NCBI RefSeq assembly: GCF_001039355.2
Contig: NW_019773981.1
Coordinates: 108,119 to 172,118 of the forward strand
Reading direction: 5' to 3'
From: Lingula anatina
Lineage: Eukaryota; Brachiopoda; Lingulata; Lingulida; Lingulidae
Length of the DNA stretch: 64,000 nt
The notes beneath the pieces were generated by a model that saw only the letters and a program-made list of their open reading frames with translations, did no database searches and was not told the DNA's origin. Every line of letters starts with the position of its first letter. Positions within the stretch are counted from its first letter, which is position 1. This document shows positions 12,455-24,905 of the stretch, piece by piece. The translations under genes were made by a program, and so were the position numbers.

Positions 12455-15400
12455 ATGCACACAAGTCTCTATCTATCCACAAGAGAAGGGAGAAATTAGG
12501 AGGAGAGGAGGGGAGCAAAAGCTTTTATGACACCATATGTGTGTAGCCTTATTAATCCTAAACATATAAAGATCAATACTTACACTAGGGTTATAAATCT
12601 CATGTGCCCAGCACCCTGCTATTCTCTTGGGACATTCCAGAGATGTCATGGGTCAGGGAATTATCAGGTGACAATCAAATGACACTCATAACCATTGATT
12701 AACACGGAAATAGTCTGCTGTTAGGGAATATCTTCTCAGTGATTATATAATACTACATTTAAATACATTTTAGTTTTTTTTTTTAGGGGGGGGGGGTTAC
12801 CATTAAATTAATAGGCCCTCATGACAGATATTACTGAAATTATTTTAACAGGAATTTAAAAAAACAATGTCACTATAGCAGATATAGTAAGTGCAATTTT
12901 CTTACTTCATAAACGATAAGCATTTTTTTTTTCTTTTTGATACTGACCTATATACAAGGGGCAGTAGTCTTTTAAGTTATGTTCTTAAAAGAATAGGGGA
13001 TACCTAGTCAGCAGATTGGTCAAAGCTCTCTCTCCAGAGTAGAAATGTACTCACACTGGCCTAGCCAGTTTTGGACTTGATCTCTTTTCATAAGCCCAAG
13101 CAGTAAAATGGCATCATTGACAAACTTGTTATTGTGGCAAAAAAGACGTATGCACATGCCCCCCAATTCCAGAAACATTGATAGACTCAGGCGATTACAC
13201 CATGTATCTAGACAGTGGTGTCTCTACACAAAAACTGAAACAATTACTCAACATACCTTCTTTGTAAAACTTTTTACTCTGCCACCTTGAACCCCATTCT
13301 ATGCATCACTAACCAAAAGCTACTTACAGACCACAAATATATATTTTCTAAGTTAAGAGGGGAAAAAAAAGAATACCTCACTACCTTCTTGCTCTGCCCT
13401 CCTTCCTGTTCCCATGGACTTAAAGTGTCACATGGTCCCATTAACTAGTCCCGGGTCAGTGGACATGCATTTATCCAGCCTCATTAATGACAAGGGGCAT
13501 GTTATTAACAATTTTGTGAGTTGACGCGACCCAAATGAGAGACCAAAGATAGGCAAGGCGTAGGTTATTACACACAATCAGTCTGATAAAATACAATGAT
13601 GACAATGATAAGATTCTATCCAACGAGTGAACTATGAACACGGAAATCTAATCTTGAAGGTCAATAGCACTAAAAAACTATCAAAAAACATAACTCAAAA
13701 CTGTGAAGAATATGTATTAACGCACCAAGAAGACAACCTTATAGGTGTTGTACATAGGTAACTTACAAGAGAGAGAGCTTCATCCAGCCTGCCATCTGCA
13801 GCAACAACTATGTCACTGACTTGTAATAAATATGTATGCCACAATGTGTCACCAACTGTATGTCACCATCCAACATGTTACATTGGGATCAGCCCCTGGC
13901 AAAACACTATACCACCTATGGATAGAGAGAGTTCTACTCCAAAGGTACATTTACACTCGAGTCAAATTTGGATCCAACCTCTACAGCCCTGATGTGCATG
14001 GGGTTAAAATCAATAAGATGTGACCAGTTTTCACGACATAAAATATTTGTCGTGCTGAGAAAAAAAGTTCTGTGATACCTGTGGTAAGGATGCCACTCAA
14101 CTTCCTTAAGGACTCTTACATTTGACTTCGCAGCACCAAAGGCTGAAGTCAACCTCTTTTCAACTGATCCACACAAATACACCAAAAAAAACTTACTAGT
14201 GCGACCCAGGGCAGAACTGACCTGAACCGGTCTTTCAGTGTAAACAGATCACCAGATAAAGCCAATTGACAACATCCATATGGCGTGAAATGATGCCCCA
14301 TGCAATCTCACTGTGCTGTGACAATGCCACCAAGACCTTTGACAAAATCTTTAATAAGTCCATGCATTCCTTTTTTCCCAACAGTTACAACCCAGCCGAG
14401 ATCTCTTGCAGTGTTTAGCATTTACAGTCAGTACGGTTGGGTCAACTTAACTTATCACTGCATGCTTATCTGAGATGTTACAAGTATCATACCTAAAACA
14501 GTCTGGAAAAAGTGGGTAATTTCCACCAAAAAAGAACTTTGGGTAAATACTGTTCTAAACTTCAAGACAAATATCATTGTTCACTCCACCATGTAACTTT
14601 TGGTCCAAATGGCAGCCATTTCTTTCTTGTTATAAATAAAACAGGGGCAACCTTTCATTTCATTTTGACTTCAACTAATTTACCATGAATTAGATAAAAG
14701 GAATATGTGATTTTGCCATGTCTTAACAAATTTATTAGATATTGCCATCTCTAAATCATGTTGGTCTGATCTCAAAAGGTAAAATGAATGAGCAGTAGCC
14801 AAGATTAGATATTTTCTCATGTTTTTAAAAAGCACATGCCATAAAGTAGAGACCAACTTTAACTCGAGTTACTTTATTAATAGGCCCTAGCTACTTAAAT
14901 TTTAACAACAACAATTTTCATATGTAATCAAAAGTGTTTCCTGTCTTTACATATTTCCACTGTTTACTCAATGTTTTGTTTACATTTCTGGTTTCCTGTT
15001 GATGTCAAAGATCTTAAATTAGTGAAAATACAAGATTTTGTTTATCAGCGAAATCCAAAATTTCTTCATGAGTCAAAAACAAAATGAAATTCTGTAAAAT
15101 ATTTTTGTAACATGTAGATAAGCACCATTGCTGGGTTCACTTCATTGCATAAAAATTTTATTTCATTCACTTTTTACAAATTAACTTTTATCATTATCTT
15201 TATACTTTTTTTATTTTATTTCATCATCATTTTTTGCCAAAACTTTGCCACAAATATTTCCCACATACTAGTAAATGATCATTCTTTTTTTACCAGGCAT
15301 TTCTCGCATCATTTTTCACTGTTCTCCTTTTTGGAAAAAAAAACTTTGTCAAAGTCACTTCACAAAGGTAAATATCTGTTTTAACCGCACATTACTCACT

Positions 15401-15457
15401 GCCCCACTATCAAGTTAGATTTTGCCAAAGGACCTAGGTTATATCCCCAGCCAATGC

Positions 15458-16748
15458 CAGTGTTTCCCCTGCACTTAAATGAGCGAGGCGCCCGCCTCGC
15501 TGATATTTGCAAGCGCCTCGCTGAAATTTGTCAAAAGCACCGCCTCGCTGGGCTATATGGAACAACAAAGTATATTTTCACTCATGCTAACTGAAAATTA
15601 TATTCATTTCTAAGCAAATATGGCAATTTCTGTTTACGTACGTAATCCCATGCTTCTGAGCACTTGATTTGGTAGTATCGGAAATACGCATGCGCGTATG
15701 CCTAAAAATAACCAGCAGTTACTATCACCCTGTGAGTGCCTCGTTTTCGCAGTTCTGTGCCTTATTTGAAGTATAAGAGACAAAGCGAAACGAGGCAACT
15801 GTTCTTGACACCATTTAATCACGTGTCAAGAATACACTTTCTCTATCACTTCATGTTCCGAAATTCAGACCGCCTGTTTTTTGTTTTTATAGTTTACGAA
15901 TATTCACTGATAAAAAAGGAGCAAATAAAGTGGACTTCGTTGATTTTATAAACTTGGAGAAGATTTTCTATTGATTTACGGGTGAGTTTTGTGAAAGCAG
16001 TAGCGTTGTAAAACTGGGTCACGTCAGTATTTCGCGTGGAAACCTATGCATTGAATATGAATTTCCATGACTGAATAGAACCATAAAAATGAATAAACGA
16101 AGAACTAAAATTGATGATAAGTGTGATTTTCATCTCTTTAATTCCGAAGAATTCATTTAAGGGTGTTTGAAGTTGTTGATTATAAATTACATCTCAAACT
16201 ACGTATAACTAGTAGCGGGAGTCGCTTTGCGCTGACCAACAAGAGAGAGAATTTTTTGCGGCAGTTTTATATTAGGATGAAGCGCTCCCACACGCAAAGT
16301 CAATTGACCAGTTACTTTCACAAGAATGTGAAAACGGTAAAAACAACATATTTTATCAACTTTTTGGTCAATTTAAAAATAATTCAATGTAGTAAGCCCT
16401 TTTTCTCGTTTCTTGTAAGTATTAAAGTAGTTAACTTTTTTTTTTTGAAAGAGTATGTTCTATAAACTGAAAAGGACTAAACTGAGTGAATGCACAGACT
16501 GGAAAATAAATTTTGTCCAAACCTTTGTTATGTTATTACTGAATTTACTCCTCAAAACATCTAAAACAAGACAATTCAGTGCCACATAAAATGTAAAAAA
16601 ATTCAGTTCTAAATACCCTAATATGCACCAAATTGCACCTCGGTTTAAAAAGTTTTCTGGGGGGGGCATGCCCCCGAACCCCCCTAGTATTGCTGGGATC
16701 GCGGACTGCCTACTACCTCGCAGAGCTTGAAAGCCAGGGGAAACACTG
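15458..16748 (+). mobile_element. hAT-like DNA transposon, internally decayed
   Basis: The ends are a perfect 14-bp inverted repeat, CAGTGTTTCCCCTG at 15458 and CAGGGGAAACACTG ending at 16748. Both ends are flanked by the same 6 bp, CAATGC (15452-15457 and 16749-16754), read as a target-site duplication. CAGTG-type termini are typical of the hAT superfamily, although 8-bp duplications are its rule and 6 bp is atypical. Inside, an ATG at 16277 starts MKRSHTQSQLTSYFHKNVKT followed by a possible donor (AACG|GTAAAA). A short basic leader ending in a ...SYF-type motif resembles the N-terminus of hAT transposase-like proteins. No catalytic domain remains. GC-rich inverted CGCCTCGCTGA repeats sit just inside the left end. 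Confidence 0.6.
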
Positions 16749-17048
16749 CAATGCTATTTCAATATTTACTGCGTACTAGTATCCACATCTTTGGAGACTA
16801 TCGTAATATACAGCAGTATGAGGGACAGTTATCAAAAAGAGACATCTAAATGGAAACAAGCTTATCAGTATGTACATTTGACAACAGGTGGTCACAGGTA
16901 GACGTTTTTCTACCCTCAAGAGTTATGCCACAGTACTCTGTATTATAGTACTACTATGGGTAAATAGCGTTAAATGCTATTTCTTTCCCACACACAAGAT
17001 TGGTCGGCCCAGCCAATGACTGTCTTTCTTTAAATCCATATCTTAAAC

Positions 17049-17049
<1 letters not shown>

Positions 17050-17103
<54 letters not shown>
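17050..17103. repeat. (CA)n microsatellite
   Basis: CA run with one CAAA interruption. Confidence 0.93.
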
Positions 17104-17106
<3 letters not shown>

Positions 17107-17844
17107 GTTGCAGCAATCTCACCTGTCAAATTCTTCTTCAATGAGGTAATAAGATCACAACCCTCTATCTCTGCCCTCAAACAACAGAGAAGACGTGTTA
17201 TAAGACCTCTGCCCCAATGCAGTCAACTTTCTTTTGGGTCATGTATTCGTGCTGCTGCCAGTGTCACAGCAGAGAGACACGGGGAGATTTCATCCAATCA
17301 GGAGACTGTCAAGGTGATCCACTGAGAAGTATCATGCAAGGAGAATGAGCGAAGCCATGCTGTCACTTTGCATAATGGCTTTAACCCAACTTTTTTAGGG
17401 GGGGGGGGAGACCATTATCTGTTCAAGGTTCTAAGCATTTCGAATAACTTTTGTTTTCTATTTTTTTTTTCAAGATTAAACATTTTTTGCACTTACACCA
17501 ATGTGCTATCTGACACAATGTAAAAAGATTTTTCAAAACTTTTTAATCAACATTTTTTAGTATCACCAAAAAAATACTGGGGGCGGGGAGATATTTTCAA
17601 TTGATGTTTTTGTGCACTTATTGAATAATTACCATAATTTAATTTTGACAAGGTCAACAAGGTTTAACATGACATTACTTGATAATGAGACATTGAGGGG
17701 AAGTCCACTGAAAACATGTCAGCAGATGGGGTAACCACATGTTCCTCTCAAGGTGCGTTCAGACAAGTGGATAACCCAAGACCGAAAGAGGTCTGTTGAA
17801 TAACAAGACCTTGATTTTGTGAAACCTGTATATTTAAAATCAAC

Positions 17845-17960
17845 AGCAATGGTGGTAGGACCAGTGGCTAACATCGTTAGAATTAAGTCCTGTCCCCCCC
17901 CCCCCCCCCCCCCCCCCTTACAAACAAACATATAACCACAGGGGTTCAAATCCTGTGCTA
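17845..17960 (+). repeat. tRNA-like (SINE-like) sequence interrupted by a C run
   Basis: A B-box-like GGTTCAAATCC near 17942 sits in a 6-bp stem (cacagg/cctgtg) like a tRNA T arm. Upstream, 'agtggctaacatcgttaga' resembles a tRNA D arm/A box. A C homopolymer (about 17894-17917) lies between them. No intact tRNA cloverleaf can be drawn, so a tRNA-derived SINE or tRNA pseudogene is more likely than a functional tRNA. Confidence 0.3.
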
Positions 17961-20126
17961 AACAATAATGAACTTCAGCTATAAAAAAAGTACACTGCTG
18001 CTTTCTTACAAATTTCCTGTGTTCTCTTCTTGGAGAGGAGTTTTGGACAGTCACACTCAATCACATACCATTGACACATTGATATGGTTGGACTGGGTTT
18101 GGATTTATCTTCTTCATAAATGCACTTCGTAATTCCATTGAGAATATAATTACTGCCACTTAGGCTCGTCACTTCCAATAATAAATGTGTCTGTAAAGAT
18201 GCTCCTGACTGCCCAATAATCAAGTCAATTAGTAACTGTCATATTATCTTTATATTACCCCTGCCATGCTATTACTATCATTAGAAAATAACATGACAAA
18301 CCAAATGGATATGAATTAACTAAAACATCACAAGTACACATCCAATTACAGAAGTCCTAGTTTTATTAAGCTGTTTGTCATTATTGCTTTTTTTTTTAGC
18401 AATGGACGTGTATCACGTGATAAATTCCAGAAAACAAAAACTTTTGCAGATGAGCATTCCCTAGTTGATGTTGGTTAGATAAATGCCTTCCACAACAATA
18501 TTACCTACCAGTATGAATCATCTCCAACATATGGCATGATTTCCTGCAGTCAAATTATTCAAATTATTCCGGGGCAAAATTTTTAACAATACTGACAGGA
18601 AATTGATAAACAATGAGATGAATATGTTTCATTTTTCAACTCAAATAGGAAATGGTCAGGAACTGGTTTAAATGTACTTAGTTGTAGTGAACCTTACTCT
18701 TTTGAGGATAATTAATGTAATGTAGTGAAAAAATCTTTTTACCTTTTCTTTCTCAATTTTAACCATTATCTTACAGTGCTTGACTTTTATTTTCTATGCA
18801 ATAGTATATCAGGTTCAAACTACATAAGAGTTTTTCAAATTTAACAGCCACTTGCTTAAAAAAATTTTCCATAAACATATACATATACATTTCCGGCAGG
18901 CTTTTTCAAGCATGGCTTCATGTTATAAATAAAACCCTATCAATGCAGAAAACAATTTTAACTGATACTTCATAGGTGAACAATGGATTCTTTCCATTTT
19001 CTCATTTACAGGCTTCATGTGTTATGAATGTACTGGAACTTAAATGTTTTCTTTATGCCTGAGTTTTAGAGTTTTATTAAGAAGAGGCCCTAAAATAAAT
19101 TTTCTGCTTGAATGAAATCCACATTTGTAAGGTCCTAAGCATGGAATGAATGTCCTAAATGTATCTTTACCTTCTCCATAAAAGTGTGGATAAATATTTA
19201 TCCATATTCAATGTACACTAATAATTTTTCACTTTGAAAAAAAAAGTTTGCCCACCATTTCTAATACAAGTTGTTATGACAGTTTCAGAAACAGAAAGTA
19301 CCACAAATAAAATGCCAGGCTATCCTAAATGCCAATTCCCTATCACTTATCGTAACTGCATGGGTAGATTATAAATCAGAGACCAATGTGGACTTTTCAT
19401 AATAAACCCTGAATATGCAAGTGCAGAAGATGAGCAGGTCAATATGGGGAAACTCCAACTGGGGACATAAATAAAAAACCAACATTTCCAGATTTGATGA
19501 TATATCTCTAATTAAAATATAAAATAGCAATAATCACAGTACAGGTTAAATAAATGAACTCAGTTTCTAGCTTGATAAGTGAAAGAATTCATAATATTAA
19601 GTAAAAGCTCAGACATTCTGGATATTTTAAAGTAATTTTTATGCAAACTATTTGGACAATTCTATTACCCTCAGTTTGTGTAATAATATTCACTATCTGA
19701 TCTGATAGTTCTGTTTGCTGGCTGCGTAACTGGATGGAACACTGGCGCTAAGTGCAAAAAGTTTATCTATAAATTATAAACTCAATATGAAATCAAAGAT
19801 TATTTAATGTTGAACGTTTGTCTGTGCAGTGCACAACGACTATACGCCCGTTAGCGCTTACTTTTACTTAACTTAAACCAGACCAGACTTCCCTTGAAAG
19901 GCATATTATAGCCATTCGTTTTTTAGAGATGTTTAAATATGCGCGTTAAGTATTACATAATAAGTGAAACTAGCTAATTTGACAATGCGATAGGTTAACT
20001 ACTCGAGTCAAACTCAAAATGCTATCCAATATTAGGTAGTCCCAATGGAATGAATCGTGTGTTTTAAGACAAAAACAACAGTATCTATACAGTCACAATA
20101 CAAAATACATAGGCTACACCACTTAC

Positions 20127-20225
20127 CACTTTAATAAGCTTTCTTCTGTGCGAAATCGTTACACGTTGGCTTCTGTTTGACTGTCAACTGAACGCCTTTC
20201 GACTTGAACCGCCATGTTTACCCAT
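20127..20225 (-). promoter_or_regulatory. Promoter-proximal first exon with YY1-type motif
   Basis: The minus strand reads AAACATGGCGGTT around 20208-20220, matching the YY1 core AANATGGCGG that often lies just downstream of transcription starts of constitutive genes. It is followed by about 85 nt ending at a consensus donor AGTG|GTAAGT (exon end 20127). It probably starts the gene whose coding exon is at 6152-8024, but no transcript evidence is available. Confidence 0.45.
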
Positions 20226-21233
20226 GGATTGCACATGCGCAAGATTATCACTTCCGTCTGCTACCGAATGCTTTATTCACACCGGTTTTATCGAGCACAA
20301 CTAACACATCGCGGCACAGATATGGATTTGGATATCGAAACAAATAAACCCGAAATTTGCAATAGAAAACTTAAAAAATCCTTTGGATGCATTGTTTAAA
20401 ATGCACGAGTCTGTGATGTTCACGTTGACATCTAAAGTAAAGCGGAATTCATTGAAAATTAAATCAAATCTCTTTCTAACGCGAATATGTGTCGTTGGTT
20501 AACTTTGATCTCTGACCAACATGTAAATTCCCTTCTTGGTTCAGCAGAATCACATGGTAAAAAAACACTCCCTTTTGTAATTATCAAGATCAATTATTTG
20601 GTATTTGTTTCAAAGAGAGAAATAAGGAATGTATAAATTGTTATAAAATATTGTTAAATTTTATATATAGGCCTATATATAGGCCTACTGTATATATAGG
20701 CCCTATATAAGCAAGTGTGCCGTATAGGCCTATGAATCTTTATAAATACCTGTATATAACGCTCTTCAAAATGCATATATACAGCATTTTTTTTCTTTTG
20801 TACTTGCACATTCGCTTAAGGTTTTTCTTATTGAAAAACAAAATAAAATTTCCTAGAAAAACATTTTCCAACCCACGGATCAATGCTCAACCCGTTCCAC
20901 TTGGATTCTGCGTTTGATTCCATTTTCAATTTTTTTCTCTCCACCAGCTGGACTTTTATAAAATACCTAAACTTCCTTCCTCTTATTTCAGCATCACCAT
21001 CATTTTTGATACTCATTAAAATTTTGTACAAGGCAAGGCTTTCGAATATCTAATCCTGGACGACATAGACTCCACAGGAAGTAAAGCATCAGAAACTGCC
21101 ATTACATGCCATTCAACCGCGAAGAAGGGATTTCCCGAATCATTTTCAACACAGAAGTTTCTAAATACTGTAGTTTCACTTTAAGTGTATGATAAGGAAT
21201 TTATCATTGAAATATCTATATATAACCGCTTCA
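20226..21233. other. Intergenic, nothing recognised
   Basis: AT-rich sequence with a small 'tatataggcctatatatagg' repeat at about 20660-20710. Short open frames here have no coding character. Confidence 0.5.
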
Positions 21234-22115
21234 GGGGCGGATCCAGGATTAAACTTAAGGGGGAGGGGGGTCCGCGGATGCGAGGCCGACCCCCACCCCC
21301 CACCCACCCACTTGGCGTTGGGTTCAGCGGGCCCCGAAAATATTGATATTTTAGAGTTCGAACGGTGCCATTTGGTACGGTTTCGAACTATGATACAGCT
21401 AGTCAAAATTCTAATTTGAAGAGGGGACCAGAAATCGAAAGTATGGGGGGGGGGGGCACGACCCCCTGANNNNNNNNNNNNNNNNNNNNNNNNNNNNNNN
21501 NNNNNNNNNNNNNNNNNNNNNNNNNNNNNNNNNNNNNNNNNNNNNNNNNNNNNNNNNNNNNNNNNNNNNNNNNNNNNNNNNNNNNNNNNNNNNNNNNNNN
21601 NNNNNNNNNNNNNNNNNNNNNNNNNNNNNNNNNNNNNNNNNNNNNNNNNNNNNNNNNNNNNNNNNNNNNNNNNNNNNNNNNNNNNNNNNNNNNNNNNNNN
21701 NNNNNNNNNNNNNNNNNNNNNNNNNNNNNNNNNNNNNNNNNNNNNNNNNNNNNNNNNNNNNNNNNNNNNNNNNNNNNNNNNNNNNNNNNNNNNNNNNNNN
21801 NNNNNNNNNNNNNNNNNNNNNNNNNNNNNNNNNNNNNNNNNNNNNNNNNNNNNNNNNNNNNNNNNNNNNNNNNNNNNNNNNNNNNNNNNNNNNNNNNNNN
21901 NNNNNNNNNNNNNNNNNNNNNNNNNNNNNNNNNNNNNNNNNNNNNNNNNNNNNNNNNNNNNNNNNNNNNNNNNNNNNNNNNNNNNNNNNNNNNNNNNNNN
22001 NNNNNNNNNNNNNNNNNNNNNNNNNNNNNNNNNNNNNNNNNNNNNNNNNNNNNNNNNNNNNNNNNNNNNNNNNNNNNNNNNGGAGGGGGGAAAAAAAAGA
22101 AAGGGGGGGGGGGGG

Positions 22116-22147
<32 letters not shown>

Positions 22148-22165
22148 GCCTCTAAATCCGCCACT
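21234..22165 (+). mobile_element. GGCGGATCCAGG-type inverted-repeat element spanning the gap
   Basis: The left end starts GGGGCGGATCCAGGATT; the right end (22147-22165) reads CTCTAAATCCGCCACTGA, the complement of TCAGTGGCGGATTTAGAG. The interior motif 'tttggtacNGTTTcgaactatgatNcagctagtcaaaatt' is shared with copies at 57722-57960 and 63373-63660. Poly-G and poly-C tracts inside flank the run of N and probably caused it. Confidence 0.6.
21470..22081. other. Assembly gap (612 N)
   Basis: A run of N flanked by G-rich sequence on both sides. Confidence 1.
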
Positions 22166-22699
22166 GAGCTTTTCACTAAATGTCTCCTGTTCGTTGTTAT
22201 CATGACTACAAAGGATGTTATTTTTAAGCAATCCATAGTTTCCATAGGCGCAACGTAACATTTTGATACGTTGAGAGATTTTCCACAAATTATTTTTTTT
22301 GCTGTACATGCTGCAGAAAACATGTCTCCATACTAAAGCAAAAGTGAAAGTAAGGCCACAACCTTCGCTTTAATTGTGGGATCGCGGATGTGACATGCAA
22401 GTTTTAACGAAACAAGCAATAAAACGAAGAAAAAATAATAATTTCATTTTCCCGCTTCCTCTTCCTGATTCACATCCAATCTCTTCATGCCAAAACATCA
22501 ACAAGGGGAAAAAAAACTAGCCAGACCAGGAAAATAAAGACATCAAATGCCACATGTTTTTCCATATTTGCATTCGCTTTTGATACATACATGCAACACT
22601 TTTCCAGTTCGGAACTCAATCCTGCGTTGTGTAATCATACATCCAAACAGTCGTAATCTTTTATAGCTGCTGAGTAACACACTTCACTTGGCTGATTGG

Positions 22700-22796
22700 G
22701 AGCTGATACCATCTGACACGGACTTTCTGAAGGGAAGGGTTTTATACCTTCAAATATCTCGATAACGCAGTATTGATACCTTCATTTAAAAAGAAG
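22700..22796 (+). other. Possible 5' noncoding exon of the membrane-protein gene
   Basis: A consensus donor AAGAAG|GTAAGT ends at 22796. A good acceptor (TTCCTTTTAG at 24887) lies 18 nt before the ATG at 24906. Together they suggest an untranslated first exon about 2 kb upstream. The start of this exon is not defined by sequence. Confidence 0.35.
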
Positions 22797-22845
22797 GTAA
22801 GTGGCGGATTGTCAACATATTCATCAATTTAATATTTACTTCTGT

Positions 22846-22848
<3 letters not shown>

Positions 22849-22876
<28 letters not shown>
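22849..22876. repeat. (CT)n microsatellite
   Basis: CT dinucleotide run. Confidence 0.9.
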
Positions 22877-22880
<4 letters not shown>

Positions 22881-23095
22881 GCCAGTATCATATGTAATAA
22901 CCTTTCGTTTGTATCAAATGTGTGTCACCTGTGTTGATAGATTCGAACGTCACCGTGCATCAGTGCCAAATGATTAAGAACTGGTTTTTGTATTGTCGAA
23001 CTTAGTCGTTTATGCAGACAGGTAGTGTGGATGGATTGTAACGGAATTAAATCACCTACCCCCATTCTTTCCTGTCTCTTACCTGCCCCCTCTCT

Positions 23096-23115
23096 CTATC
23101 TCCCTCCCTCTCTCC

Positions 23116-23208
<93 letters not shown>
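23096..23208. repeat. Compound (CT)n-(CA)n microsatellite
   Basis: CT-rich sequence, then a pure CT run (about 23121-23157), then a CA run (about 23160-23208). Open frames on both strands across it are artefacts. Confidence 0.95.
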
Positions 23209-23210
<2 letters not shown>

Positions 23211-23616
23211 TGATGCAGGCACACACACACCATCACAATGCAAACCTCAAAAGAAGCATCATCGACCTGAATCATGCGCAAATTACGCGCGCCAAATGCG
23301 CTCTGGCGTAGAAATAGCATTCTCTCTGACTACTGGGTCAGCTAGTAGTCTTTTAAAAGTTTTTTGTATTATTAAATATCAAATTTAAATATATAATTAT
23401 CAAATATTGTGCACTATTTTTGAGGCCCCCAATATCAGAGTGTAGAAATAGTTGATTCCACACTAAAAATGTCCATATAATTTTACTTTCTACGTCGTAA
23501 CATGTCTGTGTTTTGAAATACAAATAATTGTTTTTGTGCACCTTTTGTTAAAATTGAAAGAAGTCTCATCTTATTTGTCAATCATCAGTGGCATACATAT
23601 CTAAACTCACCTTATA

Positions 23617-23715
23617 TTTATTGTCTCTATGGAGGTATATGGCGATTTTACGATCTTCCTTTTAAATAATTTATCAACCAATCAAGGTGACAGTCGGGCG
23701 TGTCTGAGACGTCAC
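23617..23715. repeat. Fragment of a dispersed repeat shared with 37.5-37.7 kb
   Basis: 'attgtctctatggaggtatatggcg..tttacga' and 'atcaaccaatcaaggtgacagtcgggcgtg' match segments at about 37501-37540 and 37685-37715, inside the inverted-repeat element at 37167-37849. Confidence 0.55.
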
Positions 23716-23804
23716 TTTTTCGGGAACACACGTGTACATATTTTGACAGGATGATGATGTCTGATGATGACACGTGTGTTTCAATTTGAAAAAGTTCTGT
23801 AGCC

Positions 23805-23816
23805 GGTTTCACTTTC
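23805..23816 (+). promoter_or_regulatory. ISRE/IRF-like site GGTTTCACTTTC
   Basis: The 12-mer fits the interferon-stimulated response element pattern (GTTTCnnTTTC) bound by IRF-family factors. It lies 1.1 kb upstream of the membrane-protein ATG. A single motif match is weak evidence. Confidence 0.3.
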
Positions 23817-24905
23817 ATATATGTGAACGGAGCAGCAGGTTATCTTAAGGACAGGGTCACTGTAGATGCATTATATAGAGCCTATGCTAATATTACCCTC
23901 TACCAGCGCGACAGATTGATTTTTCACAGATTTCTAGATAAAAAAAGACAGTCATTTTGGTCTGATGTCAGCAAAAATGTCCACAATGATAACTGCGGTC
24001 CTGGTAGAGGGTATGCTAATATGGCGTTGCATCATCCCCACCTCTTCTAAAGTTCAGCGGGTTTCACAAAAGCACACACTCGTTATTTACGGTTGTCGTG
24101 ACATTGACACATATGTAGGCCTACTTTTTTCTGTTTTTTTTTTTTTTTTTTTCAAGATAAATCAGAAGCTGTTATTATTTTAACTGATTTTTTTCTGATT
24201 TTAGTGATTTGTTAAAATTAGTTAGATTTAGCAAATTTTACGTGTCTACGGTATGTACCTGCACTAGTTCAAATGTACACAGTTTCCCCTTTACCTTATA
24301 ACTAATATGCCAATAGCTTTTCAAAGACTTATGAAGTTCTGTTAAGTAATGGCTTTGATCAATGTCTTTGATATTAAAAAAAAACATGATTTTGCTATTT
24401 GCGTATTGAATTTATTTTTATATTGTACACGACATCACTGCTATTGAGAAAAGTCTGACCCTGATGACACAAAAATAGGGTAAATCTCATAATTTTTCCA
24501 TAACAGGTGTTTTTTGAGGCGAAATTTGATGCTGACCACAAATATGTCAATCATTTATTTATGCAACAATTATTTAGGTCGGTAAAATGACAATTTTCAA
24601 AATTGCAGCTAAAATGACCTACCTAGAGTTTCATCAACAATATTTAAATGTATTATTATGTGTCATATAGTGTCTTTTCTTACGTTTTAGGGATCATAGA
24701 ATCCATTTCTGATGTTAATACTGAGATTAGTAAATTTTACAGTGAGTTCAGATACCATGTGAGCTGACAGTTAACTGTCAAGCTAGACTGAAGAGCCAGA
24801 ATCTTCGATAACGGAGACAATGAACAACCTCAGTCATCTTGATCAATCTAAAAGAGGACGTAATCATTGTGAATTATTTCCTTTTAGGTACCGCGTAGCA
24901 AACCC

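Larger units (their letters stand above)
8057..20126 (-). other. Long first intron of the 6-8 kb gene, with repeats
   Basis: This is the inferred 12 kb intron between the promoter-proximal exon ending at 20127 and the acceptor at 8056. It contains CA microsatellites, a hAT-like transposon (15458-16748), a tRNA-like repeat near 17.9 kb, and several minus-strand sequences flanked by good splice sites that could be alternative 5' exons (10459-10514, 13767-13795, one ending at 17123). No other protein-coding gene is seen. Confidence 0.45.

Noticed and set aside
17123-17190. Open minus-strand segment reading AEIEGCDLITSLKKNL before a GTGAGA donor, considered as a coding exon
   Set aside because: No in-frame ATG or downstream coding partner: joining it to the acceptor at 8056 meets a stop before the main ATG. 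Kept only as a possible 5' UTR exon.
21176-22323. Two long minus-strand frames (306 and 377 codons) across 21.2-22.3 kb
   Set aside because: Most of their length is the N gap, and the rest is Gly/Pro from homopolymers.
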